A DNA stretch of 64,000 bases from Erodium maritimum (taxonomy: Eukaryota > Streptophyta > Magnoliopsida > Geraniales > Geraniaceae). The notes under the pieces are model-generated. The model had not been told where the DNA came from and did no database searches. It saw nothing but the letters and a program-made list of their open reading frames with translations. The first letter of the stretch is position 1; every line of letters starts with the position of its first letter. Location of the stretch: assembly GCA_963921825.1 (NCBI GenBank), contig OY997596.1:8127001-8191000 (forward strand). Reading direction: 5' to 3'. Shown here piece after piece: positions 43,900-54,740 of the stretch. The translations under genes and the position numbers were made by a program.

Positions 43900-46196
43900 A
43901 TCTTCTCCTAGCCCTAGCCGCGCGAAACTATGTTGCTCTACTCTGCCCCCGCCACCGTCGACATGCCTCATGCGGTGATTCCGCCCGTGGCTGCTGTCGT
44001 AGCTCCTGGTGGTGATGCTCTCCTTGCATTGCCTTGTCCCCTGCAGACCGCCCACGGTGTTGAGGATACGAGCCATCGTTGGAGAAAACCTAAGCCAACC
44101 CTGGCAACCTCTGCCTCTCCACCGGTGTTGTCGACGCCGAATCTCTCTCCTCGGGGAGAGGCCCCAGATGGGGTCTCCTTCTCCTTAGGACCAGCCTTCC
44201 CGGCCCTGGTCGTCAAGCTGAGACGTGGGAGGCCCACCTCCAAACGACGTCCCAAGGTTACTTCCCCTGCAATTAACGGCCTTCTAGCCCTCCCCTCTCT
44301 AAACCCTAGTTCGACGGCCCCACAAAACGGCCATGACCTTGCTAATTTCCTAGGGTTCCCCTCCGAGAGGATTCATGACCTAGTTCCCCTCCACAAAACA
44401 GCCATGACCTAGTTCCCCTCCAATGTGGTGCGGTTCCTAGGGTTCCTTCGTCGTCAGGTCCTCTCCATGGCGGTGAGACGTCTAGGGTTATTTCACCCTC
44501 GCGCCATGAGCCCACTCTAATTTCCCCCACTCCAGGTGCATGGGTTACGGTTGTGACTGCGTCTCCCTCTAGCACTAGTAGGACACCGCCGCTACAGCGA
44601 GATCCGACCAAGGGGAAGGCTCCGATGGGGGAGCTTCCTAGATCGGCAGTGGTTGCTCTGGGGTTAGGCCAGTGCCTCCCCAATCAAGACAAGATTGTGT
44701 TCATCCTGGCGTGCCTTACAACTCCGAAAGGAATGACGCGGGATCGATCGCGGCATTTGGATACAGAGGAAGTCGCTCCGTCCTTGCCGGATTTGGTCTC
44801 GGATCTTCAGGGTCTTCAGGAAGGCTTATTGTCATGTTCTTTGGAAAAGGACATGGAGGTCGAAGTGATGGTCCCGTCTTCCCGAGCAACGTCGACGGCC
44901 ATTGCCCGCCAACAATGGGGGACGATGGGGAAACTATGGTCTCCAAAAACCCCTCGTAAGGACACTCTCCTGCGTATCATTACAAACACATGGGGGAAGG
45001 CTGCTGAAGGTCTCGTGATCAAGGACCTAGGTCTGGGCTTTTGGGTTTTTACTTCCGGTCCTCGGAGGCTTGGCCGTGGGTCCGAGGCATCGGCCCTGGT
45101 GCTTTGACGGCCGGGCCCTACTGCTCGGTGACCTGGATTCGTGTGCTCGGGAGATGCCAATTCTTGATCGAGTACAATTGTGGGCACACGCAAGGGGTCT
45201 ACCATCTCTGGTAAGGACGCGGGAGACGGGTACCTCCATCGGGCACGCTCTGGGAGCGTGTGCAGATGTTCCATGTGACCAGTGGAGCATGTGTTGGGGC
45301 GGAACTGTCAAAGTTTACTTCTGGAACCTCCTCGAGAGGCCACTCCGAAAGGGATTGATCCTTCGGTTCAAGGAGTTTCCCGAGCCGATTCAAGTTGATC
45401 TCACCTACTCTAAGCTTCCGAGCTTCTGCTAAAATTGTGGCTAGCTCGGTCACGTTTTGAAGGATTGCACGTAGGCGGTCAAAGGTCCCCCGCGGTTTGA
45501 TTCCTTCCTTCTGAAGTACCAGAGAGATAAGAAGGTCAAAGCATATGCGACAGATTGAGGGGAGGTTGACCGGTCGCCTATTCCCAAGGGTCTTGCCCCT
45601 AAGGGCACCTTGGCTCTAGATAGTGCCCCCTGGGTTTCCACAGGCTTAGTGCCTCCTGGTCTGGGGACTCGGGGTACTACCCGACTTGAAACCGGTCAGT
45701 CCCATGCTAGCTCGGTCTTGGGGGCCCCACCAACGCTCTCTGGTGGGCTGGGTGGTGGAGCACACGAGAGCTCGGGAATAAAGGATGTTGAAGCTCCGGC
45801 ACCCACTGGAGTACCTGGAGAGGGCATTGGAGCACTCAAGAGGTCAGCAGCTGGAGCACATCCGGAGGAGCAGGTCATGGCGGGAAGCATCCCGCCAAGA
45901 GAAATGAGAGGCTATATGAACATCGGGGACTGGCCCCTAGGAGGGGTCCCATGAATATGTTTTGCCTCCCACCATCACCACTGTTGAGATCCTTCAGGAT
46001 TTCCAGTACCCCCTTCCCGCTTTTCGTATTATGTCCTTGACCATGAGGCGTTAAAATACCGCTTGTGTCGGTTATGGTACTACAAAGATCAGAAAATCAT
46101 TGTTTATCCCATCTGTCCTTTTTGTAGTCGAGGAGCCTATTCCTCAACACAGGGTTATGTAATTGCTTTCTTGAAATGATATTACAACTTTCGCTA
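43900..46196 (+). mobile_element. LINE carrying ORF1 and 3' UTR but no ORF2 (plus strand)
   Basis: It begins with a GC-rich ORF1 and runs through a zinc knuckle into a 3' UTR near 45930-46080 (GGGGACTGGCCCCTAGGAGGG, GAGGCGTTAAAATACCG). This is the plus-strand equivalent of the 3' UTR in the minus-strand copies at 11000, 27000 and 28500. It ends in a short A-run near 46196. No ORF2 is present between ORF1 and the 3' UTR. Clear target duplications were not found. Confidence 0.65.
43930..45560 (+). pseudogene. LINE ORF1 with DUF4283 and zinc knuckle, frame-broken
   Basis: The segment at 44553-45107 has the DUF4283 signature (MGKLWSPKTPRKDTLLRIITNTWG, then VIKDLGLGFWVFTS). The next frame (45070-45432) has LDSCAREMPILDRVQLWAHARGLP, then ERPLRKGLILRFKEFP, then the knuckle region SKLPSFC-NCG-LGHVLKDC, where hyphens mark in-frame stop codons at 45430 and 45442, followed by FLLKYQRDKKVKAYATD. 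It was once a nucleic-acid-binding chaperone and is now non-functional. Confidence 0.8.
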
Positions 46197-46712
46197 AAAA
46201 AACAAAAACTGAGACCGACTCATGCATGCTTTTAAATGAATTATATACCTATTGAAAAAGTATATATACATATATGTATGTATATATTTTTTCTAAATTA
46301 GTACATATGTATGTTAAAATATTCTAAGAACTAATAAACACTTAACACTTGCATCCTATCGTTGTGGATGATATAGTTATATTTGAAGGGACATAAGGAG
46401 GGTGAAGGGTAGACTTAATTCCATTAGTAGAAGTAGCATAAGTGGAAGTGAGGAGTGAATGGGATGGAAAGAGGGAGGTGGGGGACAAAGACAATTACAA
46501 GAACCAACCTTGTCCTTGTGGAATATATCCATCTTCGAGTCCGCACATCAACTGCGACTTTTCTTCCCAGCATGGTGCAATACTTTTCTCTTTGGTTGCT
46601 GAACACAGCAATGACATCATAGAGGATCCGTTTGGACTCTTTCAGGGAATTTCCAATTGTTTTCTATAAATTTACAATACAAATCTTGACAGTTTCTTAA
46701 TCGAGCAGAGCT
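46197..46712. other. Intergenic DNA
   Basis: AT-rich sequence with a TATATA-rich run (46250-46290). No gene is recognised. Confidence 0.4.
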
Positions 46713-46722
46713 GGTAAAATAT

Positions 46723-48162
46723 TTTTTTTTTTGAGAAGAAACATGTACTATTATTACTGAAATAAAATGTAGGGCGATGAGCATATAACTGTACTCATTT
46801 TACAAGATAAAATCCAACTAAGGAACATAAAGCAATAACATAAATATAAATTTTGCTCAAAGCATAGGGGCGGTTGAAGGGGATATCTGCGGTAACATCC
46901 TGAGATACCGATACAACATACTTCTACCAAAAGGGACTGGGCGAACAAACCGAGTGAAAGGAGAATACTGGTGGACCGCCATCTCCTCCGGTGAGTCAGC
47001 GTGCGTCGTCCTCCCTTGACTAATAATTTTAGGGCTCCTGAACGCGGGATTGCTGACACCGGACTGGTAGGGGAGACAGATGTCGACTGTAGATGGTACC
47101 CACGCCATCTAACAGCCAGGAAGGGGTTACAGTCGACCACCCCCTTCCTGGGCCTCCTTAGATTCATTCCTGGACGCGAGGGTGCTTACGCCCCCCTGCT
47201 ACGTGTGAACCTCCATCGGATGTCGTCGGACCCCGGTAGTCGCACCCCGTACGATCTCGGACCCCCAGTCGGGGCAGACCCAGCTATCGGAGTCGGCCCA
47301 CCTGGGTGACCCGATCGGAGCGGATAAGACTCCGACCCAGGCAGGTTGACCCACGGGTGAGAGACCCGGGCCAGCAGCCCCACAGTCCTCAGGCCCACAT
47401 CCCCACAGATCCGGCCCAGCCCGTCACCCGAAACCCTAGCCTCGTCTCTCGCCAGCGCCTCCGACGATTCTTCCGGCGAAACTCCCATACCCGATGACAT
47501 CATGATCGGCAGAAGCCCATCCCTCTCCTTGATGGGCTCATCCGTGCCGACCAACGTCGCTCCCCGAAACGGCGTCCATCCAACTTCCTCCCCGGCCTCC
47601 TGGGATTTCCCTGTCGAGCCACCACCCAATCTTCTCGGTCGCAGCCATTTCGTCGGGGTATGTCTAATACCCCACGCCGCCGTATGGCACCAGCCCCCCT
47701 CGCCTCGGACCTCCTCCATCGTCCACTGAGCCGAGACCGTCATCGGGGTTACACTCGATCCCCACGACCTCATCGTCCCTGCCGGAGTGAGCGGTGCCCC
47801 CTCCATGGACGCCAACCGCTGCATCGACCTCGTATCCACGCTTGCATCTCGCTCCTGCACCTCCCGCTTCGGCCTGCTCGGCTCTCGGGAGAGCTCGACA
47901 TCGAAACACGCTCCACCTCCGTCACGACCACCCGTAGATGCCATGAGTGCCGCCGCCGAGGGTGATTCACATAACCCTAACCCTGGCTCACAGAGAGACG
48001 GGAGAGGCTGCGACATAATCTCCGTGGGAAGATCCGATCGCATCGGAGCCGCCGTTATCGCTTCAACGTAGAGAAGTAATAGTTGTCCATACCATGGTTT
48101 GGTATGGTGAACAAACACCATAAAAGCCATGGCCAATCCCATGGTCATCGCAAACCACGGTA
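46723..48162 (-). mobile_element. LINE-like retroposon flanked by GGTAAAATAT
   Basis: A minus-strand insertion of 1.44 kb. Target duplications GGTAAAATAT lie at 46713-46722 and 48163-48172, and the poly-A appears as a T run beside 46723. It contains a long minus-strand frame (48148 to 47186), GC-rich and of no recognised family, with MAFMVFVHHTKPWYGQ near its start. A shorter AT-rich 3' part (46754-47000) follows. It could be an internally deleted LINE keeping ORF1-side sequence, or a retroposed transcript. No reverse transcriptase is present. Confidence 0.65.
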
Positions 48163-48172
48163 GGTAAAATAT

Positions 48173-49900
48173 AATGTTTTATGCAAGATTATGCCAATAT
48201 AAATTAATGAGTATCAGATTGTACAAAGAATCAATTAATTAATATTGTGTATATACGACAACTTGAAAACAAGCAAAAACTAAAACAAACGAAAAGATAA
48301 TAAACGAAAAGATTTTGTTTCTTCGACAACGCCGCTATCTTATTTGGGGGACTTTTTTTAGTTTTCCGCTAAACAGAGTTTTACGTGCATAAGATGATTG
48401 ACCAATTACCGAGAGATGATCTAGATATCATTACCCGACAAAAGCGTTATCTTGTTCGGTAGGTGCTTAGTTGACAGTTTCTAACCCCACAAGTTACCTT
48501 GTTCAGATGGGTCGAACGCTCAAGTTTATACCTGCAAAAATTGATTTTTATATTTAAATGCGCATACAACACTCAAACAAGTAGTGTAGTTTTTACAGTA
48601 CAAGTACCGATCAATCCCATGGGAAAGCGGTGAGTATCTCAATTTATAAATACTCTAACCTAAAGATGTCACTACCATAAAATAGCTTTTTTACACTACA
48701 TATTTCGCTCAGAAAAGTTGTTTGGTGAGTAAAAATATGGTGGAGCATCCACGATCCCTAGAGGGGCTACAATGGGGAGAGGAGGAAAAGAGGGTTCATC
48801 ACAACCTAGGAGGAGCATGTATTTCAATCCAAGGATGCAGGAGTGAAAATAATGCAAGGTGAATCATGCATATCAGATAAGAGTATTTGTGTGTGTGGAT
48901 GTGGTGTGATCTAACCTCCATAACACTCTAGCAAGACGACACAAGATGATACGCGAAGTCAAAAGAGAAATTTGTATCAACCACCTTAGGTAATTTTCTA
49001 AATGTAATATAAAACAACTCTTAGTTGGGTCTTAACACCCCGACCACTAACATGATATTTTGTCTCAGTAAGGCCTTAACAATTCCCTACCTAACGAGTT
49101 ATAGGCTTATCTTTGATTACCATGAAAGAAAAATTACGAATGTGGATGTGGTTATAATTTAAAGATGTATCACATACTTAGATAAAGGGTGGGACCCATT
49201 TTAAATGTCGTTCTCCTTCTTAGATATCAGTTGTCAATCATAGATCTTCGATAACCGCCTACCTGGTGGTAAAGGAAATTGTTCATCCTCTCAGTATTGG
49301 ACAACCGCGTTTTCCCCCAAGCTGCAATTAAATCGTATTCCAGCTATGCATCTTGGTCTCTAAAGTTACCCCTGAATGCACCTCGCATTTTTACTGTGAT
49401 TACTATAAGGAGCATATCAATCAACATTCACAACTTAGGATAACAAGTCGGTTCTATCACATGGATAACATCAAGACTCGATCTAGGGTCGATTAGAGAT
49501 AAAATCTTGCAATCCAACTCTAAATCGACCCAAGAGGTCATATTCCTACTAATCCATTCGGGTTTCTCTTTCTAAACTTTAACCGAACACTCAATGAGTC
49601 CTAATCTTTAGATGTGTACACAAATTAATCAATTACCCTATTGTTGGGTCTTTTTCCTTAATTGGAGAACCTTTCCTTCGTAAAATAGCCAAGCTGCTAC
49701 GTTAGGCAGATGGCCATCTGAGTCAATGATGTCACATCACCGTAACGGCTAGTCAGCACACTAATGCGTTGACGCCATGTGGAACCAACGACTACTTCTA
49801 AAAGAAACAAAAAAAATCATATATTTACCCTTATAAATACACACCCCTCCCCGTATATTTTTTACACAATTTTCAGCTCTCTTCTTAATATTTCTACCCT
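48173..49900. other. Intergenic DNA, nothing recognised
   Basis: About 1.7 kb of mixed-composition sequence without long ORFs, RNA genes or repeats I can name. It contains CTTCGACAACGCCG and other unremarkable stretches. Confidence 0.4.
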
Positions 49901-49919
49901 CTCTGCTTTGAACTCATGC

Positions 49920-50952
49920 AAATGTGGGCTTGGGTATCTAATATCCAATTGGATGTGATGACGATCTCCATGGGGATGAAGGTAGGGCAAACACTCGGGA
50001 GTTGTGTCATATTGACCTATGAGTGTTGAGGCTATGCTGGGGAAAGGCTGTCTGAGTCTACTTCAATACGAACCTCACGTGACAAATACGCTGGTCGATG
50101 ATATTGTGATTGTGAACCATGACCGGTCGATTCAAATTCTCCTACAATAGGAACGTCTTCGATCTCTTGCTTCGTTTGTGGCCAGTTGGGTCACGAGGCG
50201 CATGACTTAGGCTTTGGTTTCCCCCTTCTAGTAGCAACCCCCACCACTCTTGGCTAGAACATGCGTATAGATTGGGACCTCTCTTATCTGACTGCCTTAC
50301 CACCCATCCAATCACTTGTACTACCAGATCCCTCGATGTCTGTAACAACAGCTCTACTACCATTGTTGCCACTCTTTCCATTGTCGGCCATGACGTCTGA
50401 TATCATGACTAAGCCTTCGTCGATGAGCGAGGCAAAATGATCTGCAGAGCCTAATATCTGGAAGCAGGCTCAGCGGAAAATTTGGCCCGGAAGGTATCCT
50501 TGCGGTAACACATGATAGCGTAACTAATTAAGGTCAGGAATTATGGGGCACAATTCTACAAGAATCCTTAGAAAGCCTACTTCTCGTGTGGGACTTGGCG
50601 GACCCAAGCACGGGGGAAAACCCAACCTGACCACCAACCCCAAGTCTGAAGGTGCAATGAGGGTCGTGCTAGAAGAAACGGACATTGGAGCTTGCGTTCC
50701 CACATTATCACCATAGGAAGTTTCCGTCAGAGACCAACAAGCATCTAGGAAATGTAATAGGTTTCAAGTTGATACATTTGGGGGGGGGGGGGGGGGGGGG
50801 GTGGTTCTATTTAGCATGGGAAGCCCACGTACTTGTTAATATCGAGTCAGACCGTTTGGTATGCCTAGACACTAATCTAGCTCGTTTCTCTTTCATTTCC
50901 TTTTTATTAGTTTTCTTCAGGTCAGTATAATATTCTCTTTGCTATAAAAAAA
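49920..50952 (+). mobile_element. LINE ORF1 3' fragment with A-tail
   Basis: A frame near 50160-50205 reads ISCFVCGQLGHEAHD, the CCHC knuckle of plant LINE ORF1. It is followed by degraded sequence with a 22-G run (50780-50801) and an A-rich tail (CTATAAAAAAAATAG near 50942-50953). It is a short 5'-truncated copy. No target duplication was identified. Confidence 0.55.
50780..50801 (+). repeat. Poly-G tract
   Basis: Twenty-two consecutive G in a LINE remnant. Its flanks (ATACATTT and TGGTTC) are unrelated to those of the LTR poly-G tracts. Confidence 0.9.
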
Positions 50953-51337
50953 ATAGTCGTGACTTTTTTCCCTTACAACTCCAACTCTTTATGTCTCATT
51001 TTATTATAATGACGATAAATTCTGTTTGATTTTTATTTGCAATGACAAAATTATCTCTAGAAATTTTTTTATAGGCAAATTTATTAATTGTTTCATTTAA
51101 TATTTCCCTTTATCTCGATAGAACTCAACCCTAGATCTATCAATTATAATATAACTATAATTAGGTCTTTAACTATTAGGTTGATCATTTAATTGAGTTG
51201 GTCCCGTAATATAATATTAGAGTTTGGTACTTCACGAACACAGATTCAAAGTTTAATCTTCAAATTTTTTTTCTAATTTCTTCTTAATTTATCACATTTC
51301 CTCTTATTGGCCAACCCTTATCAGTCTTCTCAATGGT

Positions 51338-51418
51338 CTTTCTTCTTCTTCTTCTTCTTCTTCTTCTTCTTCTTCTTCTTCTTCTTCTTCTTCTTCTTCT
51401 TCTTCTTCTTCTTCTTCT
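51338..51418 (+). repeat. TTC microsatellite
   Basis: About 26 nearly uninterrupted TTC triplets (GAA on the minus strand), between CAATGGTC and TAAATAACTC. Confidence 0.97.
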
Positions 51419-51499
51419 AAATAACTCACATCTAAACCCATAAACAGGCATGTCCGCGAGGATGCATGTTAGAATATAACTATAATTGAGCTTTTAACT

Positions 51500-53034
51500 T
51501 TTTTTTATAAGCACAAAATTTTTATTCAAAGACAATCTCCAAGGAGGATAATACAAAAAAGTAAGGAACCACGATTACAAAAGTCTCTGTTAAGGAGAAA
51601 ACAGGGAACAACCCCAAACAAGGCCAAAACAAAAGTCACTAACCCAAAAACAAAAGCCGTCAATCAAGACCTACACTTCCTCATACCACTCATTATCTGA
51701 AGACATCAGATCTGTGGGATACGTATATTCTCGATTGAAGGCCCGAGTCTTAGACATGGTATTCTGAATACGAGGGACGTCCGGAGGAGGTACCGAGTTG
51801 GGTTTAGACTGTCCCTTACGGGCCTTAGTCTTGAGGGCTTCATCCAACCACCTGTCGAAAAATTGTAAACGATCTAGGACCCATTGAGACACGTTCTAAA
51901 TGGGTGGAAGCTTCACACCGAAAACGGTGTCCTTGGTTCCCTTTTGGACCTCCAAAAGCGATTTGGGTTTATCAGTAACATAATCCGAAAAATGCTTGGG
52001 AGCCCGACTCAAATGTTTCGGAGGTTTGAGGAGGGCATCCTTCCATGGACCGACCTGATCCCCGGATGAACCACCCTGCTCTAAAGATTGACCCGACCCA
52101 ACGACGGAAATAGGACCAGCCAACATCTCGCTAACCTTGGGCCGACCTAGTTCACTTGACGAAAGCTCTTTCAAAGCACAAGGAGCCTCCACCAAAATTG
52201 GACTTACGGCCTGAATAACCGATCCACCCTGATCTGAATCAGATTGAGCTTTAAAACCCACATCAACCTTATCCTTGGGCTTGTCCGTGCCGCCCAGTCC
52301 ATTAATTGCCCTTGTACACAAAAAGGCTTCGTCTTCAACCAACGGAGATGTCCTCTTCGTAAGAAACTCCACCTGATTTGATGCGATAAGATCTACAAAA
52401 TCTAAGCACATCTGATTACCCCGATCATTCTCAATCGCATGACCGGGTTCGTGGCAAGATCCTCAACTAAATCCTAGGAGACGCAAACATCATGCTCACG
52501 ATCACGATCCTCCGAATCAGAAACTTCTCTGACTCCGTCGTTCAAATCCAGTAAGGACACCATCGGAACGACACTTGGGACGATCGAAACCGCGACCTCA
52601 GGTCTCTTAGTTGCAAAGTCCTAGGGAATAGACAAAATCAGCACACTCTGTTTTGTGGCTACCATACTCTATTTTATAATTTCAACTGGAGATGACGCCG
52701 GAGCACCAGTTCTACTCTGCGCAAAAACCTCTAAACCCCGCTCTCTTCCTCCCTTCACCGATACTCGATTACCAGGGCGAGCTATAACAACAAAAAGGAT
52801 GTGCCCGTTTAATTTGAAACCATTTAGAGATTTTATGGCCTGCGTAGCTGAAATCGAGGACGAGAATTCGGCAAAACAAGAATGACATCCCTTACGATTT
52901 GGTCTCTTGAGCACATTGATTGAGAGTACCTCCCTAAAGAGTTGCGAACCCAATTCTCGGAGGTACCGTATGGTACCTCCGAGGACTATATTTATTAAAT
53001 TAGACATGTTATTATATGCACACGCGTATATCAT
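51500..53034 (-). mobile_element. LINE with RRM-type ORF1, lacking ORF2
   Basis: Minus-strand LINE. The 3' end is the A-tail seen as a T run at about 51501-51507. Near its 5' end the frame reads LREVLSINVLKRPNRKGCHSCFAEFSSS, then AIKSLNGFKLNGHILFVVIA, an RRM fold as found in the second class of plant L1 ORF1 proteins. The rest (52411-51671) is low-complexity linker with in-frame stops. ORF2 is absent. It is a different subfamily from the DUF4283/zinc-knuckle copies. Confidence 0.7.
52669..53000 (-). pseudogene. RRM domain of a LINE ORF1
   Basis: The RNP motifs are recognisable (LSINVLKR as RNP2-side, KGCHSCFAEF as RNP1), followed by the helix ATQAIKSLNGFKLNGHILFV. The frame closes at 52669 and is not continuous with the downstream linker, so it is a remnant. 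Confidence 0.65.
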
Positions 53035-53099
53035 CTATATGTTATCTACCTTGTTTTACAATCCGCTCATTTTTTTTCCAGATAAATAGTAGATCGAAT

Positions 53100-53700
53100 A
53101 GATAAACGAACATAACGAGTTACTGAATGTTTTTTAACACCAGTAGGGATGGAAAACGAGACTTAACTAATAAAATAGAGATGATAGAGGTTGATGCCCA
53201 GAAAGATTTGGGAGGGCCCATATAGATCTAATGACAAGGTTGGCTGGTATTCGAATACGAGATTACACACAATATGTATATCCTTTTCAGATGATCTATT
53301 ATCATTAAAATGGAGAATCTATAATCGAAACGCCTCTTTCCACCGCTAAAACGACACCCAAAGAAAATTCCTTCCCCTTTTCTCTGCCCTCACTATTTCC
53401 AAATAATATATTTTATTCCCTATTTATTGATCCTAATTTCAAAATAAACGCTGAGCCATACTTTTCTTATAAATAATTTATTATCCGTATATTCTGCAAC
53501 CGGTGGGTCCAGGTTTGAATATCCCTCCGCATGTAATTACTTCAGTGTTGACGCTTTCATCGTAATAAGCAATCACAACCGTCGGATCGTACGAGGCTGC
53601 ATGGAAGTCCACTACAACTGTACCGCAGGCTCTTATTTTTCTCTCACGTCCCGCCAAATAATATCTAAATCAGCCATCCACCTCAACGACCAACAAACCG
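53100..53700. other. Intergenic DNA upstream of the CCCH gene
   Basis: AT-rich sequence without recognised genes or repeats. Confidence 0.4.
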
Positions 53701-53713
53701 AATCGTATCCGTA

Positions 53714-53914
53714 CACGTGTCCGCATAACTATAATCGCCATCACACGTCAGCGACTCCTCACCTTACCCCACAGGGCAGTGACGCCAAGTCATTTACTGA
53801 CGAATCAAGATAAAGCTGACTGTGCAGGTGTGTCCACGTCAGCCACCAGAGGCCAAAAACGATAAGCCAGAATCTCGGTACGGCCACTTTTGCGAAGCCG
53901 AGTCCCGCCACGTG
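53714..53914 (+). promoter_or_regulatory. Cluster of ACGT (G-box/ABRE-like) sites in the CCCH gene promoter
   Basis: CACGTG occurs at 53714-53719 and, as GCCACGTGG, at 53909-53914. Further ACGT cores in CACACGTCAGCG (53745) and TCCACGTCAGCC (53836) lie between. These are classic bZIP binding sites of abscisic-acid and stress promoters. They sit 830-1030 bp before the chosen ATG, but only about 300-500 bp before the probable 5'-UTR intron donor. Confidence 0.55.
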
Positions 53915-54229
53915 GAGGTCCGCGACTTGATATTGAGCTCCCCAGTGGGCCCCCTCGGAATTTGAATTTCATTTGAAGTTTCATCTGAATTTGAGTTTCA
54001 TTTCGCGAGGACGGAGAAAAAGGCGTTGAGCTGAGAGACGGAGGAGGAGCCAGAGCTGTATCATCATCGTCATCATCATCACGCTCTCGCCTTTTGACTC
54101 TTGATAAATTCCCAAACATTTCCATAAAGTCTGTAACTCCCTTTCTTCTTCCTCGCCAGTTCCTTGTCGCCATCCCCAAAAAAACCCAGTTCGAATTTTG
54201 CTTCGGTTTCGTCTCCATCGTTCTGGGAG

Positions 54230-54553
54230 GTATGTTCATGGATTTTTTGTAGTTAATTGAGAATTTTAGGCCCCTCGTTTGTTTTTCCTTGTCAATCTTG
54301 TTGGGTAGAATGTTTGGTTGCTGAGAAAACGTGGGAAAATAAAGGAGTTTTGGATGATAAGTTCCGCTGAGCATTAGGTTGTATCATGTATGTAAGATTA
54401 TCAAAAAATAGTTTTTTTAAGGAATTTCAGGAGCAAGTAAGTTAGATGATTTTTGTGGGTGTTTTGGTTTATTGGGATGTTCTGAGTAATGATTATGACC
54501 AATTTTTGTTTTTCCTGTGACTGATTATATGTTGATGATTGCAATCATTTCAG
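54230..54553 (+). other. Probable 5'-UTR intron of the CCCH gene
   Basis: GGGAG/GTATGTTC at 54229/54230 is a good donor. A T-rich tract ending CAATCATTTCAG at 54553 is a good acceptor. It separates the pyrimidine-rich leader from the segment holding the start codon. Inferred from sequence only. Confidence 0.5.
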
Positions 54554-54740
54554 TTCTTCCTGCAAATTTCTAGTATTCATTACTGTTGTTTCATTTTTTT
54601 TTGTAAGGAATTTCTGTGTGTTTGGTGCAAAGAAGGATTTAATTTTTAGAGCAAATGTTTGTGAACTGATGATGCTATGTTTCTTGTGTGTTTTTATGTG
54701 GAAACTAGAGAGGTGTGAGCTTATTCCTACACGGGTTGTC

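Noticed and set aside
43968-44683. Minus-strand frames of 95-113 codons
   Set aside because: They are antisense to a LINE ORF1 and result from GC-rich composition.
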